A stretch of 64,000 nt of DNA from Cavenderia fasciculata (Eukaryota > Evosea > Eumycetozoa > Acytosteliales > Cavenderiaceae): positions 124,001-188,000 of the forward strand of contig NW_004457737.1 in assembly GCF_000203815.1 (NCBI RefSeq). Direction: 5' to 3'. Shown here piece after piece: positions 34,023-46,892 of the stretch; position 1 is the stretch's first letter; each line of letters begins with the position of its first letter. The translations under genes and the position numbers were made by a program. The notes under the pieces are model-generated. The model was not told the origin of the DNA. It ran no database searches and saw only the letters and a program-made list of their open reading frames with translations.

Positions 34023-37000
34023 ATGACAATCAGTAGTAATAGTAGTAGTAGTTTTATATTTAGATTTGTAATACTTGCACTCTTGGTAGTAGCATTTTCA
34101 CCAAACTTTATCGAATCTATCAATCAAGGTAAATAGTGAAGTCATTCAAACTATTCATGATGATGACGATGAACATCCTATTAACTCTTACTACTCTACT
34201 ACTACCACCACTACTACTACTACATATAAATATATAGTTTCACTAAATGATTATTCAAGACCCGAACAAATAGTGTTTGAGTTTTCAATCATTCACCCTT
34301 TCAACGACTATATATTATTGTTGGCAATTAATCCATCGTCTGGAACCACTCTCACTGAATATATTATAGTGAAATTATATTTAACCAATTCATCATCAAC
34401 TTTTAATACTTCTTCTTCTTCTTCTTCTTCTAATAATAATAATAATAATAATCAATTTAATAATAATCAATTTAAAATACCAGAGAATTTAGAGAATTTA
34501 ATTAATACCAAAGTAAATTCTAAATACTCTGTTCATGTTTTCAAAAACTATCAACAACTAGCACCAATACTATCATTGAATCTAGATGTATCTGGTGAGA
34601 ATCTATTTCTAACCACTACCATGATGCAATTGGTAAAGATCAACCTAGAGACAATGCAAATTGGTGCCATACAAAACAATAATTCACAATCCTCTTCACT
34701 CAATAGTGCATTCTTTTGCAATGGTTACATCTATCTAGTACCACAAACCTCAACGATACCTGGTATATTAATGAATCAATATAATGCCACTACATTGGAG
34801 TTGGTCAATTCGTTGCCGAGTCAAACGCAACCACAAATCACATCGAGTTTATTGGATTGTAGTGGAGGTTCTGCCTATATTATGATCAATAAGCTGACGA
34901 CTGCCTATATCTACAAGGTCAATCTCTTGAATATATCGTCTGTTGTAGCCTCGCCACTCTATCCATCGTCGTTTGACACATGTTCCTACTTTTGGCAAGG
35001 TGATAAAGACTATTTGTATGCTTTTCTCACCAAGATGGCCTATCAACCATCAAAGTTTTTGGTGCAGATTGAAACCAAGGGTCTCACAATACAAAACGTA
35101 TTTAGCTTTCCAACCAAGGTGAATAGTTTTAGTTGTGAAGCCAATCAAGTACACGACTATGTATTGGTGTACACCAACAAGTATGGTATTCAAATATTCT
35201 TCCCATCGCCACTACTAAACAATACTGTACTGGAGACGAATATGTTTTGGAACTCTCGTTCAAACAATGAAGTGATGACAATGGCCAGTAATGCAAAATA
35301 TAATGACACTTCATTCTTATTATCTTGTACCTATGATCAAATTGATCTAACTCCCATCACCGACACCTCAACTTGTAATATTATATTATTAAAAGGTTCA
35401 AATAGTACTTTTAGTCTAATAGGTCAACAACATCAACAACAACAACAACAACATATTTTAACCTATTTACATCAACCAACAACAACAACATTACCAAGTA
35501 ACCTTTCATTGGAATTATTTTTTTCATTTAATTCACCAACATACAATATGATTGATTTGGTATATACACAATCATCATCAAAGTTAAAACAATTCATTTC
35601 GTTTGCTTCTACATTTACTGGTGTATCTTATATCGATGTTATTCGTGTCAATGCTACTACAGATTCGACACAATATATTTCCAATGTAATGTGTGTTCAG
35701 GTTGGTTTGGTTCTACCATTCTCTTCGTTCCAAGTCAAAGAGAATTTGGTCTATGTCTTTTTTGGGTCACAACTTAGTTTAAATACCCAAGGTTCACTTC
35801 TCTCTGCCTTGATTGTAGATTTTTATGACTCTTCAATGGCACTATACACTAGTCGACTTCGAGTTAATTCTCTACAAGTCATACAAAATAATTATAATGG
35901 AAATCATAACTATAGTCGACGTTCTTTATCCACTTCTACTTCAACTTCCACATCCACTTCATCATATCCATCATTTTCATTTTTTGTTACAAGTATTACA
36001 AGTCAAAATTTTATTCATCGAGCAGTTGTATTGATAAGACATGGTTTTGTATTTCAAGAGAAGATTAAAGTGGCTGGTGGTCAAGCACAAGGATTATCGA
36101 TTGCACTAGATTACACTTACAATGATTATGCAATCATATACAACAAGGCATCTACTCCAACAGGTTCGAACCTATTGTTTGTATCGGTCAATCAATCATC
36201 AACCAATACTCCATCGCTCTCTTACACTGTCAATTGTAATTGCACATTGATGGATGCTTTTCTTACAGAGGAATCAAATACAACGGTCATGGTAATGATG
36301 CTTAGAAGTATATCTGCTGTCGTCACGGCAACACCAGATTGTTGGTTCAAAAAGTTGGATATGCAAACTGGTAATATTCTATTTGAATCGGCACCAACAC
36401 AATTCCCATTCTCCATTTTCCCTGCCGACGGTAGTGGAGCCTTTTTAGATAGTTATTCAGCATTTGCCTATTTCTATTTGACAACTGGTGTTGTTTTTTC
36501 AGTAGACTATACGACCTTTCAACAAGTTAGTTATATACCACTTCCAGAAAATGCTTTTACTCCATTGTCTAGGTTGGATGGTTCAATGAACAATGCCTTT
36601 GTTCTTCAACCTCAGGGTGTATTGGTACTCAATTTGGATTGTATTGCCGGTTACTATCGTCCCAATCCAAACAAAGGTTGTCAGAAATGTCACATTGGCA
36701 GTTTTTCACCAAACTCTGCTTTTGAATGTAGTATTTGTCAACTAGGTACTATTGCCCCTAAAAATGGTAGTGCTTCTTGTTCCCCTTGTCCAATAGGTAC
36801 TAGTAGTAGTGATGGTCGATCGTGTGCACCATGTCTCGATTCAACGTATGCTCCCGACCCAAAAATGTCACAATGTTTACCATGTCCAAAGGATTCTGTC
36901 TCTTCATCAGACTATAGTACTTGTGTTTGTGCCTATGGATATTACGATAGTGCCACAAATTCAAGCTCTCAACAAGACTATGATGGAGTAGCAACACAAT

Positions 37001-39027
37001 CGTCGTCTGTCAGTTTAGAATGTACTCCATGTCCTATAGGAGCCAACTGTACAAATGGTTTAATTTATCCATTGGAAAATTATTGGTCACCTCATCCAAA
37101 CTCATCATTTGTCTTTCCATGTCCATTTACAGGTGCTTGCTTGGGTGGTCTGCATAGTAATTGCTCAGAAGGTTATTATGGAATAGCATGTGCAGGATGT
37201 ACCGATGGTTACAGTTTCTATATCAACAGTTGTTCAAAGTGTCCTCCACACTTTTATCAGACCATCTTTTTGATCGTCCTATTCTTCTTGGCATTGTTGA
37301 TACTCTTGTTGATTGCGTACAAGGCAGGTGTCAATGTAACCTTTTCTGCCCTCAAGATTCTCATTTCCTATGGTCAGGTTATCAGCTCCATCTCTGTCAC
37401 CATCTCTACCAATCAAGAGGCACTCGAAAAGCTATTGACTCTGGTCACCCTATCCAATGTCGATATTTTACATGCCATCTCGTTGGACTGTCTTTTCGGT
37501 CGAGAGGTATCATTTTACGAAAGCTATTGGGTGTCTGTTGTCTCTCCACTCTTTATCATCTTTTTAATCGTTGTGGCTCATTATTCTACCAAATTTATAA
37601 CACGTACCATCAAACACATTAGATTTGTAAATAATCAAGCAAACCAAATGATCGAAGAGATGGAAAGAGATCAACAACGAGACAAGAATTTACAATACAA
37701 TTTGGAGGATTTTGCACCAAGATCAAATGATGAATCTGTCGGCTCATCGTTTATCCTAAACGACGATGAAATCGAAGAGATTAACAACAATATTAGAGAG
37801 CTGGAAAAGGTGCTAAAACTAGAATCAAGTGCCAAGAAAAAGGTTGAAGATGATGAAACAACAGAAGCATTGTTGGAAGATAATCTGCTCGATCCAACAC
37901 GTACCACAAAGAGTATTTTGGCACTTAAACAACGACTCTTGTTTGAAAGAATCAGACGTAAAAAGTTACTAAAGCATCCAAATAGAGATGCTCTTTGGAG
38001 AGATATTCTTTTGGTATTCTTGTTGACATATTCGGCGGTATGTCAAACGGTACTGTCACTTTACAGTTGTGTAGAGATTAATGGTCAATACTACCTTCAA
38101 TACGATCTAAATACTCTTTGCTCTGGGTTCGATTGGCAAATGCACGCGTACATTGGAGTCATTTTCGTTATTCTTTATCCAGTTGGTGTACCACTACTCT
38201 TTTGGATTCTTTTATATCTATGGCGTCGCCGTAGACTTATTAGCGAAGAAAAGGTAAAGGAAAGATTATCGTTGCTTTATGCAGGTTACAAGGATAATTG
38301 TTGGTATTGGGAATGCCTAGAGTTGGTTAGAAAGCTTCTCTTGACAAGTGCCGTCTCAATTACGATCCGTGGAGGTGTTATTGGCGTTTTCAACAAGAAT
38401 TCAATCAATGCAGTTGTTTGTGTACTCGCCCTATTCCTCCAATACCATTTTAAGCCTTTCCTTGACAATGCCGATAACTGGCTCCAGTTCAACTCGTTGG
38501 CAATGATTTATTTTATCTATTTCTACTTGCTTGTCAGCAACAACGAACCCGCAGATTCCATCAGCATCCAAACCTTGGGTACCATCGACTCTATCATCCT
38601 TCTCATCCTCGCTGGCATTGTCGCAACACATGGTATTATTCTTGCAGTCATGTACGGCAAGAAGCTCATGCCCGAGATCAAATCATTCCTCCTCAACAAT
38701 CCATTGGTTTTGCGATTCCTTCCACAAAACAAAAGAAACCAATGGATCAAACACCAAAAACTCCACTACAACAACCGTATCACTTCTATTATCGATCGTA
38801 AATTGCAACGACAAGAAGAGGAAAAACAAACTCAAAAACAACAACAACTTGGTCAAAGCTATAATAGTAACAGTAGCAAAGATGATACAAATTCAGGTGC
38901 CTTTTCAAGCTTTATTGTCGACAATAATAACAATAATAATATCGATGATACTTTTAATTTAACAATCACTCTTAGTTCACATAGGCAACAACAACAAAAC
39001 AACCAAAACTCAACACATGAAGAATAA
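34023..39027 (+). CDS. Large Cys-rich multi-TM receptor/channel-like protein
   Basis: Predicted 1631-residue membrane protein. Exons are 34023-34128 and 34238-39027; the first encodes a signal peptide (FVILALLVVAFSPNFIES). Residues ~37-830 form a large, Asn-glycosylation-rich ectodomain without a recognised fold. Residues ~835-1040 are ephrin-receptor/GCC2-GCC3-type Cys-rich repeats (CQKCHIGSFSPNSAFECSIC, CSPCPIGTSSSD and similar). A membrane region follows with ~7 helices, among them FLIVLFFLALLILLLIAY at ~1045, a pair at ~1290-1360 (LLVFLLTYSAVCQTVL; VIFVILYPVGVPLLFWILLY) and four more to ~1510. An acidic, coiled cytoplasmic loop lies at ~1155-1280. The order ectodomain, Cys repeats, TM block occurs in many protist proteins, some annotated as TRP-like. 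The function is unknown. Confidence 0.82.
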
Positions 39028-40028
39028 ATAATGTAAATCACCTTATTATTTTCTATAATTTAAACATTATTATTTTTACTTTTTCTTTTGATCATACTTA
39101 TTATTATCATATTCCATGTGGAACTTTTAGCGCTCATTAATATTTTCTTTAATTAAATTAAGGGTGGGGAGTCTACCTTTTTATTACCATGATAATAGTG
39201 CGATTCATGGTCGATAGAAGACTGTTTACAATGTGGACAACATAGTTGCCAAATATAAATAGTCATAGTACTCCAAAATAAATTAGGTTAATCATAACAG
39301 CCTCGCAACGTGTGGAGGCAGAAAGAGATTAAGCTTTCTAGAACAGATACTACACATAATCAGAGCAAAAACTCTGAGAGAAGATTGGTCAAATGGCTGT
39401 GAACCAAGTGACAATTCTTTTAGATCATAAAACCCTCCTATTTATATTTTTAGGTGCCACAAAAGAGTTTACTTTTGAAAAGTGGAAAATCAGGAAATAA
39501 GTTTTTGGATTCAAGAAAAAATTGGATCTATTTTTTATTGTTGGAAATATTTCAATGCATGGACAAATAGAAATATTTTATTTTTAATTGTTGGATCTAG
39601 TTCACCCTGTTGAAAAGTTAAATGAGAGGGATTTTTCAAATTATTATTTTGAAAAAAATGACCTTATTGATGTAATGTTTGAATAAATCAATAAAATTAT
39701 TATATATTAGATCAGTAGGAGTACTAAAAGAAAAACAAAACAAATAAAAAAATCTTATAAAAAAAAAAACTGGTGGACTATAGCCTTGGAGGTTTGGAAG
39801 ATCAAAAAAATGGAATGTCGCCTATTCTGTAAAATCAATGTCATCTTGAGTTAAATGTCCTTCTTTACCTACTTTTGAAGATGACCATTGGATAATTGAG
39901 TGACCATCCAAAAATATATTTAAATAGTACAAGGATATAATATTCTAGGCATAAATGGTTTTACTTTATGGCTATGAAATTTTACAATTGATTATTATTA
40001 TTATTATTATTATTACTATTATTAAACT
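39028..40028. other. Intergenic region, 1.0 kb
   Basis: Between two convergent genes. It contains no supported gene. A 37-codon minus-strand frame at 39153-39266 encodes a CCPHC motif but is too short to call. TTGTTGGA-type phrases recur near 39540 and 39590. It could hold a degraded element, but no terminal repeats are seen. Confidence 0.4.
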
Positions 40029-41009
40029 TTATACATATACTACACCTACTCTTTGGTGCATCATTCTAATATATCTTTCATGTGGATCCTCAAAGTCATC
40101 CGAATACTCTTCACTATCGTCATCGCTGTCGTCTGAGTCATTGTTGTGATAATCGCTATTATCGCCATAATCACTATCGTCACTATCATCGTCGTCATCA
40201 GAGTCATCATCATAAAAGATATCCCGATAATAATTATCCAATCTCTTGTCCACTGCGCAAAGTACGTGTTTTTCTCCTCCCTCTCTTTGGATCTCTTGGA
40301 AATCTGCTTTACAATTGGGACAAACAGTGGCAGTCTATATGAATAAAATAATTATAAATTAATAAATGAATTCATTATAAATAAAATAAATAAATAAAAT
40401 AAATACCTTTGACCATCTATGTAAACATTCAAAACAAAATATATGTCTACATCCATCTGGTTTTGCTTTGTCATCGACGATATCAAGACAGATTCCACAT
40501 TCAGGTTCTTCCTCGGCAGCATCTAGTGAATCTTCCAATGTACTCCAATAGAGGTGTGATGGACGACAACATTTTAACTGGTATTTTGGATGGTCTTGTT
40601 CCCGAAAAAGATCACAATCGTAGGAATGAACCATGTAATGACTGTCGGATGGCTTCTTTTTCTTCATGTCCATCATGAAATGATCAATAAAAGAGTTGCA
40701 ATTGCCAACCAACCAACATCCACTTTTGGGATCTATCCATCCATTCTCTAAAACTTGGTCAACCATAAAGATATATTCTCTGTTTGATTGAGTTATTCTA
40801 ATGCTATCTTGATCATAACAATAATAGCTTGCAAATTTGTTCTTTAATTGTACATTATATTTCTCTGCAATCAAAGTATTGCTATCATTTTCTTTTGGTT
40901 TTTTTTCTTTATTCTTTTTATCTGTATGAAATGGTGATGATGAAGATGATGTTATTGGTGATTTAAAATATCCCCTACTCATCATATATTTTTCTAACTC
41001 CTCTTCCAT
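40029..41009 (-). CDS. RING-finger protein (probable E3 ubiquitin ligase)
   Basis: Predicted 302 residues from exons 41009-40407 and 40334-40029 (phase 0). The RING spans the splice junction at ~176-210: CGICLDIV, CRHIFCFECLHRWSK, then CPNC from exon 2. All eight zinc ligands of a C3HC4 RING are present (C-x2-C, C-x-H, C-x2-C, C-x2-C), and joining them confirms the intron. The C-terminal ~80 residues are extremely acidic (Asp/Ser runs). Upstream of the RING is a region with aromatic-rich segments (WIDPKSGCWLVGNCNSFIDHF) I do not recognise. RING proteins of this type usually move ubiquitin from an E2 to a substrate; neither partner can be told. Antisense frames over the Asp/Ser tract are shadows. 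Confidence 0.88.
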
Positions 41010-41422
41010 CCTTTTTCTTTCTTTCTTTCTTTATTAATATATAAATCTATTTACACTCTACTCCTACAAAAACTATATTTTACAAATTGTACTATAGTGT
41101 ACACATTATCTATTTATCTCTCTCTTTGCTCAATAACTAATTGAATGAAATCTCACCCCAAATTGTTCCAAAATGGGCGGTCCTATTTTTCATTGTTCCA
41201 AAATGGGACAGTCTTATTTTTTTATTTTTTTTTATTTATTTTTTTTGTTCAAAGCGACTATTAATTATTACGCGACACATTTGATTAATCTCTTTATATT
41301 TCATTTAAATTATACATATATAATATATAATATAAAAGTATGATAAAGAGCAGAAGCAGCAGCAGCAGCAGCAGATAATATCAGAGATCATATATATTTA
41401 CAACAACTTTTGTTTTCTATAG
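41010..41422. promoter_or_regulatory. Divergent promoter region with a repeated GTTCCAAAATGGG element
   Basis: Two direct copies of ATTGTTCCAAAATGGG, with shared flanks, lie at 41162-41190 and 41192-41221 (spacing 30). They differ at only a few bases (GCGGTCCT against GACAGTCTT). Downstream are T-runs, TATA-type sequence near 41310-41335 and a (CAG)n tract before the small gene. Confidence 0.5.
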
Positions 41423-41711
41423 ATGTCATCTCAAGATATCGACGATTTTGAAGAAGGTATTGTTTCTCGTGGGAGCAAGAAACAGCAACAACAACAACAA
41501 CAATAGTGCCGACGACGAAATATACAAATATCAAGAACCATCTATCTGGACATACCTCAAAAACATGTTTAGTAATCGTGAAGCACGTAAAAATACCTTT
41601 GCTGTCATTAGAGACATCAGTGTTTTCGGTTTGGCTACTACTTTTTTCGCTACTCAAGGTCATTTGGTTTCAAAGATTGATGATCTTTTAAAGTTGATTT
41701 ATGAAGATTAA
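41423..41711 (+). CDS. Small protein, frame-shifted as read
   Basis: I do not recognise this gene. The ATG at 41423 opens MSSQDIDDFEEGIVSRG and then runs through a CAA tract to a TAG at 41504-41506. A second frame, one base on, has poly-Asn across the same tract followed by protein-like sequence to 41711: EIYKYQEPSIWTYLKNMFSN, a basic REARK, and a moderately hydrophobic helix FGLATTFFATQGHLV. No GT-AG intron of plausible length joins the two frames. One extra G in the GGG at 41471-41473 would explain the break and give a protein of ~95 residues. So the gene is probably intact with an assembly error, or else recently broken. A tail-anchored or mitochondrial small protein is possible. Confidence 0.5.
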
Positions 41712-41853
41712 ATAGATTGGATAGCGAAAGGAATAAATAGTAAATAATAATATAAAACATGCATCAAAAACAAGTTAGTTGGTATCTTTAATGATCATAT
41801 TTATTATCAAAACATTTGGAAATTGATGATGACGACGTTCATTTACTACGAGT

Positions 41854-44659
41854 TTAGATGGAATAGAATGATATCATACTAAACAAGTAAAGGAATGATG
41901 CTAATATGATAGCATTAATGTCATCAGATGCATCATTGTATTTACAACTACGGTGACTTGTCATCATTGTCAAACCGACAAACCAAAGCAGACGAATGGT
42001 TTGCAGTGTTTGATAGAGCAAACGATTTCGAAGTGGAACACGAAGAGCCATCGAAGACAACAATATAATGGGATAGATGACGAGTCCAGGTGAACAATGA
42101 CTCACACAAAGCCACAAATGAAGCATCAACATTGTCATCCCAATTACCTGATGCGTTATATAACGTGTCTGTGTAATTGACATTCCAATCATATTTGATA
42201 ATTTTATCAATACTGAAGATGATGATGATGATCCAGATGATATGGATGTTGTAGTTGGTGATAATTGTTGTTGTTGCTGTTGTTGTTGTTGTTGTTGTTG
42301 ATGAGAAATGGCGGGTGGCGGAGGAGACGTTAATAATCGTCGATGTGAAGGAGAAGTGGATTGCGAAGATGACATCATCGACACTATATTCCTACTGATT
42401 ACTGCCAATGTATCACTACCATCACTATTATTATTATTATTATTATTATTACTATGTACATTGTTGTTGGATTTTGTTGGACTTGTATTTACATGACTGG
42501 TGATTTGTTCTTTTTTTTCTTCAAAGTAAAATGATTTGTTGTTGGAGGAACTGATTTCTTTTTCCTCTACTTCTTCTACTTCCTCTTCCAAATGGATATG
42601 TTCTTTTGATCTTTTAACAATATTTTTTCTTCTTTTAATCTCTGCCTTTCTTTCATTTCTTTCAATCTCTACATTCTAAAATAAATATTAAATAATCAAT
42701 TTCATTTGCACAACTTGTCATTTTCAGTTTAACATACAATTGGATGAAGTGATAATTGTTTTGTTTTCATTTGAACAAAAGGAGTTGATAGGATTTGGGC
42801 AATAGTTGGTCGATGAAGTGGATTACGACGAAGAAGGGCAACAATTAATTCCTTTAACTCTTTGGAGCGAGAGGGATCTGATGGAAGACCAAGTTTACTA
42901 TCTGAGAATTGTTCAATTTCCTCGATCAGTTTATCGGTATCACGATTAGGGTCTTCGTCAAGGAATGGATTACCAGCATGCTTGAATGGCAAACGTCCAT
43001 ATGCCATTTCATAGAGCAAGATACCCAATGACCATATATCACACTTTTCATTACAAAAGGCTGTGTATTCTCCCATTTCATTACGTTCCAGTAGTTCAGG
43101 TGCAATATAATCCATTGTACCAGTATTACCTGTTCTTTTAATTCTTTGTTGTCCTCCAACATTTAAATGATCGCCTGCTATATCATCAATCGAATCACAT
43201 GTTCCAAAATCACTAATCATTAAATGTGAAACTTGACTATCACATACTGGATCATAAGATTGATGTAATAATATATTCTGAGGTTTTAAATCACGATGAA
43301 TAATATTACTATGATGAAGGTAACCAATACCATGACAAAGATCAATAAAAACTAGAAGAAAACATAATTGTTAGCTAGCTTTTTTAGATATCTTTTCTGT
43401 TCAAACCTGTCAACTTACAACTCCAAATTTCATTTTCAGGTAATACATCATTTTCAGCCATATAACCTTGTAAATTACCAGAGTTAGCATACTCCATTAA
43501 AATGTAGAGACAAGGAACACGCGGACCAAAATCAGCAGGTTGATCATACTCTAACCAACTATGTTTATAGTTTATGATATTTTTGTGTTTCTGAAGTGTT
43601 TCCAATGCTTTCACCTCTTTTAATACACGAAAGAGCCAAGGCAAGTTTTCACCAACCGGTACCTTTTTAATGGCATACTCTCCAAGATCGATACCATTAA
43701 TCAAATGTCTACAATAATAAACAGCTCCAAATCCACCAGACCCAATCTTTATCACCTCTTTAAAGAATTTCTTATAATATCCAATGTTTAAAAATTCATC
43801 TGTAAATGCTGCCGCAGTTGTTGTATTATTACCAAATGATGTATTATTATTATTGTTGTTATTATTTTCAGAAGAAGAAGAAGAACCAAGTAAAAGGAAA
43901 TAATCTTTTGACATATATGGTGATGGCATTCTCATTTTCTTTAAATTGTTTCGATTATCATCTTCATCGTCATCTCCCAATACATGTCCATGTCTTCTAG
44001 TAGATGTATTACTTTCGACAGTTGATTGTGTTGAATCATGATCACTAGAGTCACCAATAAAAGATCTTTTACACATTGGACATACTTGATGATGATGATG
44101 ATGAATCGATGATGATGTATTTCTAATGATTAATCCTCCATGTGACGATGATGATGATGATGATGATGACGACGTAGAGGTTATGGATGAAGAAACATTT
44201 GATTGTTGTTGAGGAGGTGGTAGTTGTTGTACGGGTGGCGGAGATATGACTAAACTTCCAAAACTATTGCTACTGCTACTGCTGCTACTACTACTACCAG
44301 TATTAGTTGAAGCAGTAGTAGTGGTGGTTGTAGTAGTAGTGACAGTTGAGCCTGAACCTATACTAGATGGTGTGTTTCGAACGACCAATCTCTTATTATT
44401 AGCATCCCACAATACTATTTTATCAATATCTTCATTATGTCTATCATATGCAATATATAAGTAGATAAGTAGAGAGATGGTTAGTTTTCAAATACACACA
44501 AGATTACAATGAAATGAATCAATTAATCAATAAATAAACATACAATATGACTTGAAGATTATCATGATAAATAACTAGTTGTTGTTGATTATTATTAGTA
44601 TTATTCGATGATGATGATGATGATGATGTTGTCGTGATTCCAAGATCAGGGTGTGTCAT
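41854..44659 (-). CDS. iksA: IKS-type serine/threonine kinase with hydrophobic C-terminus
   Basis: Predicted 857 residues from exons 44659-44544, 44440-43419, 43351-42738 and 42675-41854; phases agree. The kinase domain starts at ~260: glycine loop IGSGGFGAVYYC, Lys in EYAIKKVPVG, ILMEYANSGNL, HRDLKPQN, DFGT, APELL. The phrases LGEYAIKKVPVGEN and NYKHSWLE, and the N-terminal CPMC zinc-like motif, are those of fungal Iks1 and dictyostelid iksA. After the kinase comes a basic/acidic coiled region, a Ser/Gln-rich stretch and ~120 residues with three or four hydrophobic segments (VIGMTMLMLHLWLCVS, LVIYPIILLSSMAL, AIILASFLYLFSMISFYSI), suggesting membrane anchoring. An in-frame ATG at 44791 would add 44 residues encoded by a TGTT repeat; 44659 is preferred. 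Confidence 0.85.
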
Positions 44660-45277
44660 ATCTGTTGTATTTATATCTATATCTATCTGTTGTTTGTTTG
44701 TTTGTTTGTTTGTTTGTTTGTTTGTTTGTTTGTTTGTTTGTTTGTTTGTTTGTTTGTTTGTTCTATCTATATTATGTTCAATCAACTCCAAAAAAAAAAA
44801 ATGAAAAATCAGGAGGTTTGGTAGTTGATTAATTAATTTTTAGTTGAAGTCGAACTACCATGTAGTTTATTTTTATTTTTAATTTTTAATAAAACGAAAA
44901 CAATGGTTTCTCCAATAATCTCCAAAGCGTAGTACTTTAAAATTTGATCAAACAAAATTATATGAGTTAAAAGTATTTTTCAAAAGAAAGTTTATTAAAT
45001 TTTATATTTTTTTATTTTAATAAAGTTATCTAATAATAAATTGGTTGGCAACAGGAAAGAAAAGAAATGAGAGGAGTATTTCTCATAATACCATCATGAT
45101 TAAACCAATTTTGTGTGTTTAAAAAATCTACTTTTGAAAAAACACACACATCATCAAGAAACTATTATTTTTTTGTCAGTCTATCAATCAAATCAATTAC
45201 AATTATTGTTGTGTATAAAAGAAAGCAAGGAAGAAGAAGAATATTGACCAAATAATAATAGACACAATATTATTAGA

Positions 45278-45318
<41 letters not shown>

Positions 45319-45572
45319 AGATTGAATGATTGTATGTAATCAATCAGTGACCACGATTACAGATAGATAGAGAAGACCACTCCTCATTATCATTATCATT
45401 ATCATCATCATCATTATCATTATAATTTAATAATCAATTTAGGAACAAGGTTTATAACTCTTGTTGTTTTTTGTAAATTAAAACCTACCTTCTTAACTTG
45501 TATCATATATATAGAGACAGAGAACAGCAGAGAGACTAACAACACAACATAGAGAAGAAACAAACAATAATA
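44660..45572. other. Divergent intergenic region with (TGTT)n repeat
   Basis: Promoter space between the IKS-type kinase and the MIT-domain gene. A (TGTT)n tract of ~18 units lies at 44692-44762. A (CAA)n tract near 45285-45318 and (CATTAT)n near 45387-45420 precede the MIT gene. No other gene seen. Confidence 0.5.
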
Positions 45573-46892
45573 ATGGCAGATAATCAAGCGATATTAAATT
45601 CAGTACGACAAGCATTGGCATTGGCTAGAATAGGTGTCAATGCTGATAATAGAGGTGATTATTCTGTTGCTATTACAAACTATAGAGAAGCTTCAAATCT
45701 ATTGAATTCACCAGAGGATCTAACTGCTCTCAATGATGAGCATTATCAAGCAATGTTGGAAAAGGTGAGTTGATCGAAAAGAAGGGGAATACATAGTACC
45801 ATCATTATCATCGGTTATCGATCACACTGACTCTCTATCTATCTATCAATCTATTTTAGTCAAGGCAATATCAAGCAAGAGCAGATGTACTTGAAGCTTT
45901 ATTGTAACTATCTAATATCTATAAGCAATAACAACAACAAATATATATATGTATATATACTAACCATTATATATTATTCGTACAAAAAGAAATCAATCAA
46001 ATGGAGTTGTAAATTCACCGGCCAAAGAGAATATAGTGTTTGTTGAAGAGACACCATCAGGATTACAATCAGATCCCATTCCAGCATTTGCATCATATAA
46101 ACCATTTTGGTTGATGAGAGTATTATCAAAAACTATTACAGGTGGTGCTTATCTAACACCAAGATTATATATTCCAAAATCTGTATGGTATGTATCATTA
46201 CTAGTAGTATTATTATTATTATTATCGGTCAGTAATTAATCTTTTTTTTTTTTGAAAAGGCAACAAACAGGATGTAAATTGGTAGCAGTACAAACAAAGA
46301 TTCAAAGTTTGGCAGAAGTATCGGAATTGATTTCAAAATTAAGATCGATCGCATCTTCATCAGACTCTTCTAATCCAGTGATCGACAAAAAGAATATCGA
46401 CAATGTATCAAAAGAGATTGAATATTTTTTGTTCACAATTGGATATTATTCAGAATTCATTACATTTCCATCTATCATTTATACCAGAAGTAAAGATTGA
46501 AAAGATCAACGAAAAGAGTTGGGCTGGAAAAATGAAAAAGTTTGGTAATAGTTTGGCAAAAGGTGCCGTTAGATTGGCTCCTTCTTCAAAAATGTATATA
46601 TATCTATGATCTATGTTTCTTTCTTGTCGTACTAATATATCTTTTAAAAAGAGAGGGACAAGATTATGTAGGTCTATTAAATACAGTATTTGAGGAAAGT
46701 CAATTCCTTGAATCATGGATGAATAGTTGTGAAAGTCTAGGAAACCATAGTTTGGCAACAAGATTAAAACGTGTGGGAGAATTCTTTTCAAATGTTGTAT
46801 GCGCCTTTGTCATGAAAGATTTTACCATCATGTTGGATAGATACATGAGAAAGAGTTTACAAAGTTATATGAAATTAAAAGATATAAAATAA
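45573..46892 (+). CDS. MIT-domain protein, with one-base frame break
   Basis: Exons 45573-45764, 45860-45903, 45990-46187, 46260-46593 and 46652-46892 fit in phase if one base is skipped in exon 4. Residues ~1-78 form a three-helix MIT domain (ALARIGVNADNRGDYSVAI, YREASNLL, YQARADVLEALL), which in other proteins binds ESCRT-III tails. The rest, including GGAYLTPRLYIPKSVWQQTG and YVGLLNTVFEESQFLESW, is not recognised; it is helical and may be a lipid- or membrane-related domain. The frame changes in the T6 run near 46427-46432: before it VSKEIEYF reads well, after it QLDIIQNS...SFIPEVK in the next frame reads well. An extra T from assembly is the simplest reason. Product ~300 residues. Confidence 0.7.

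Noticed and set aside
39153-39266. 37-codon minus-strand frame with a CCPHC motif
   Set aside because: It is short, isolated, without upstream exons I could join, and the zinc-like motif is incomplete.
44660-44791. Upstream in-frame start for the IKS-type kinase
   Set aside because: The extra residues come mostly from a TGTT microsatellite (Asn-Lys-Gln-Thr repeats), so the ATG at 44659 was preferred; it is not excluded.
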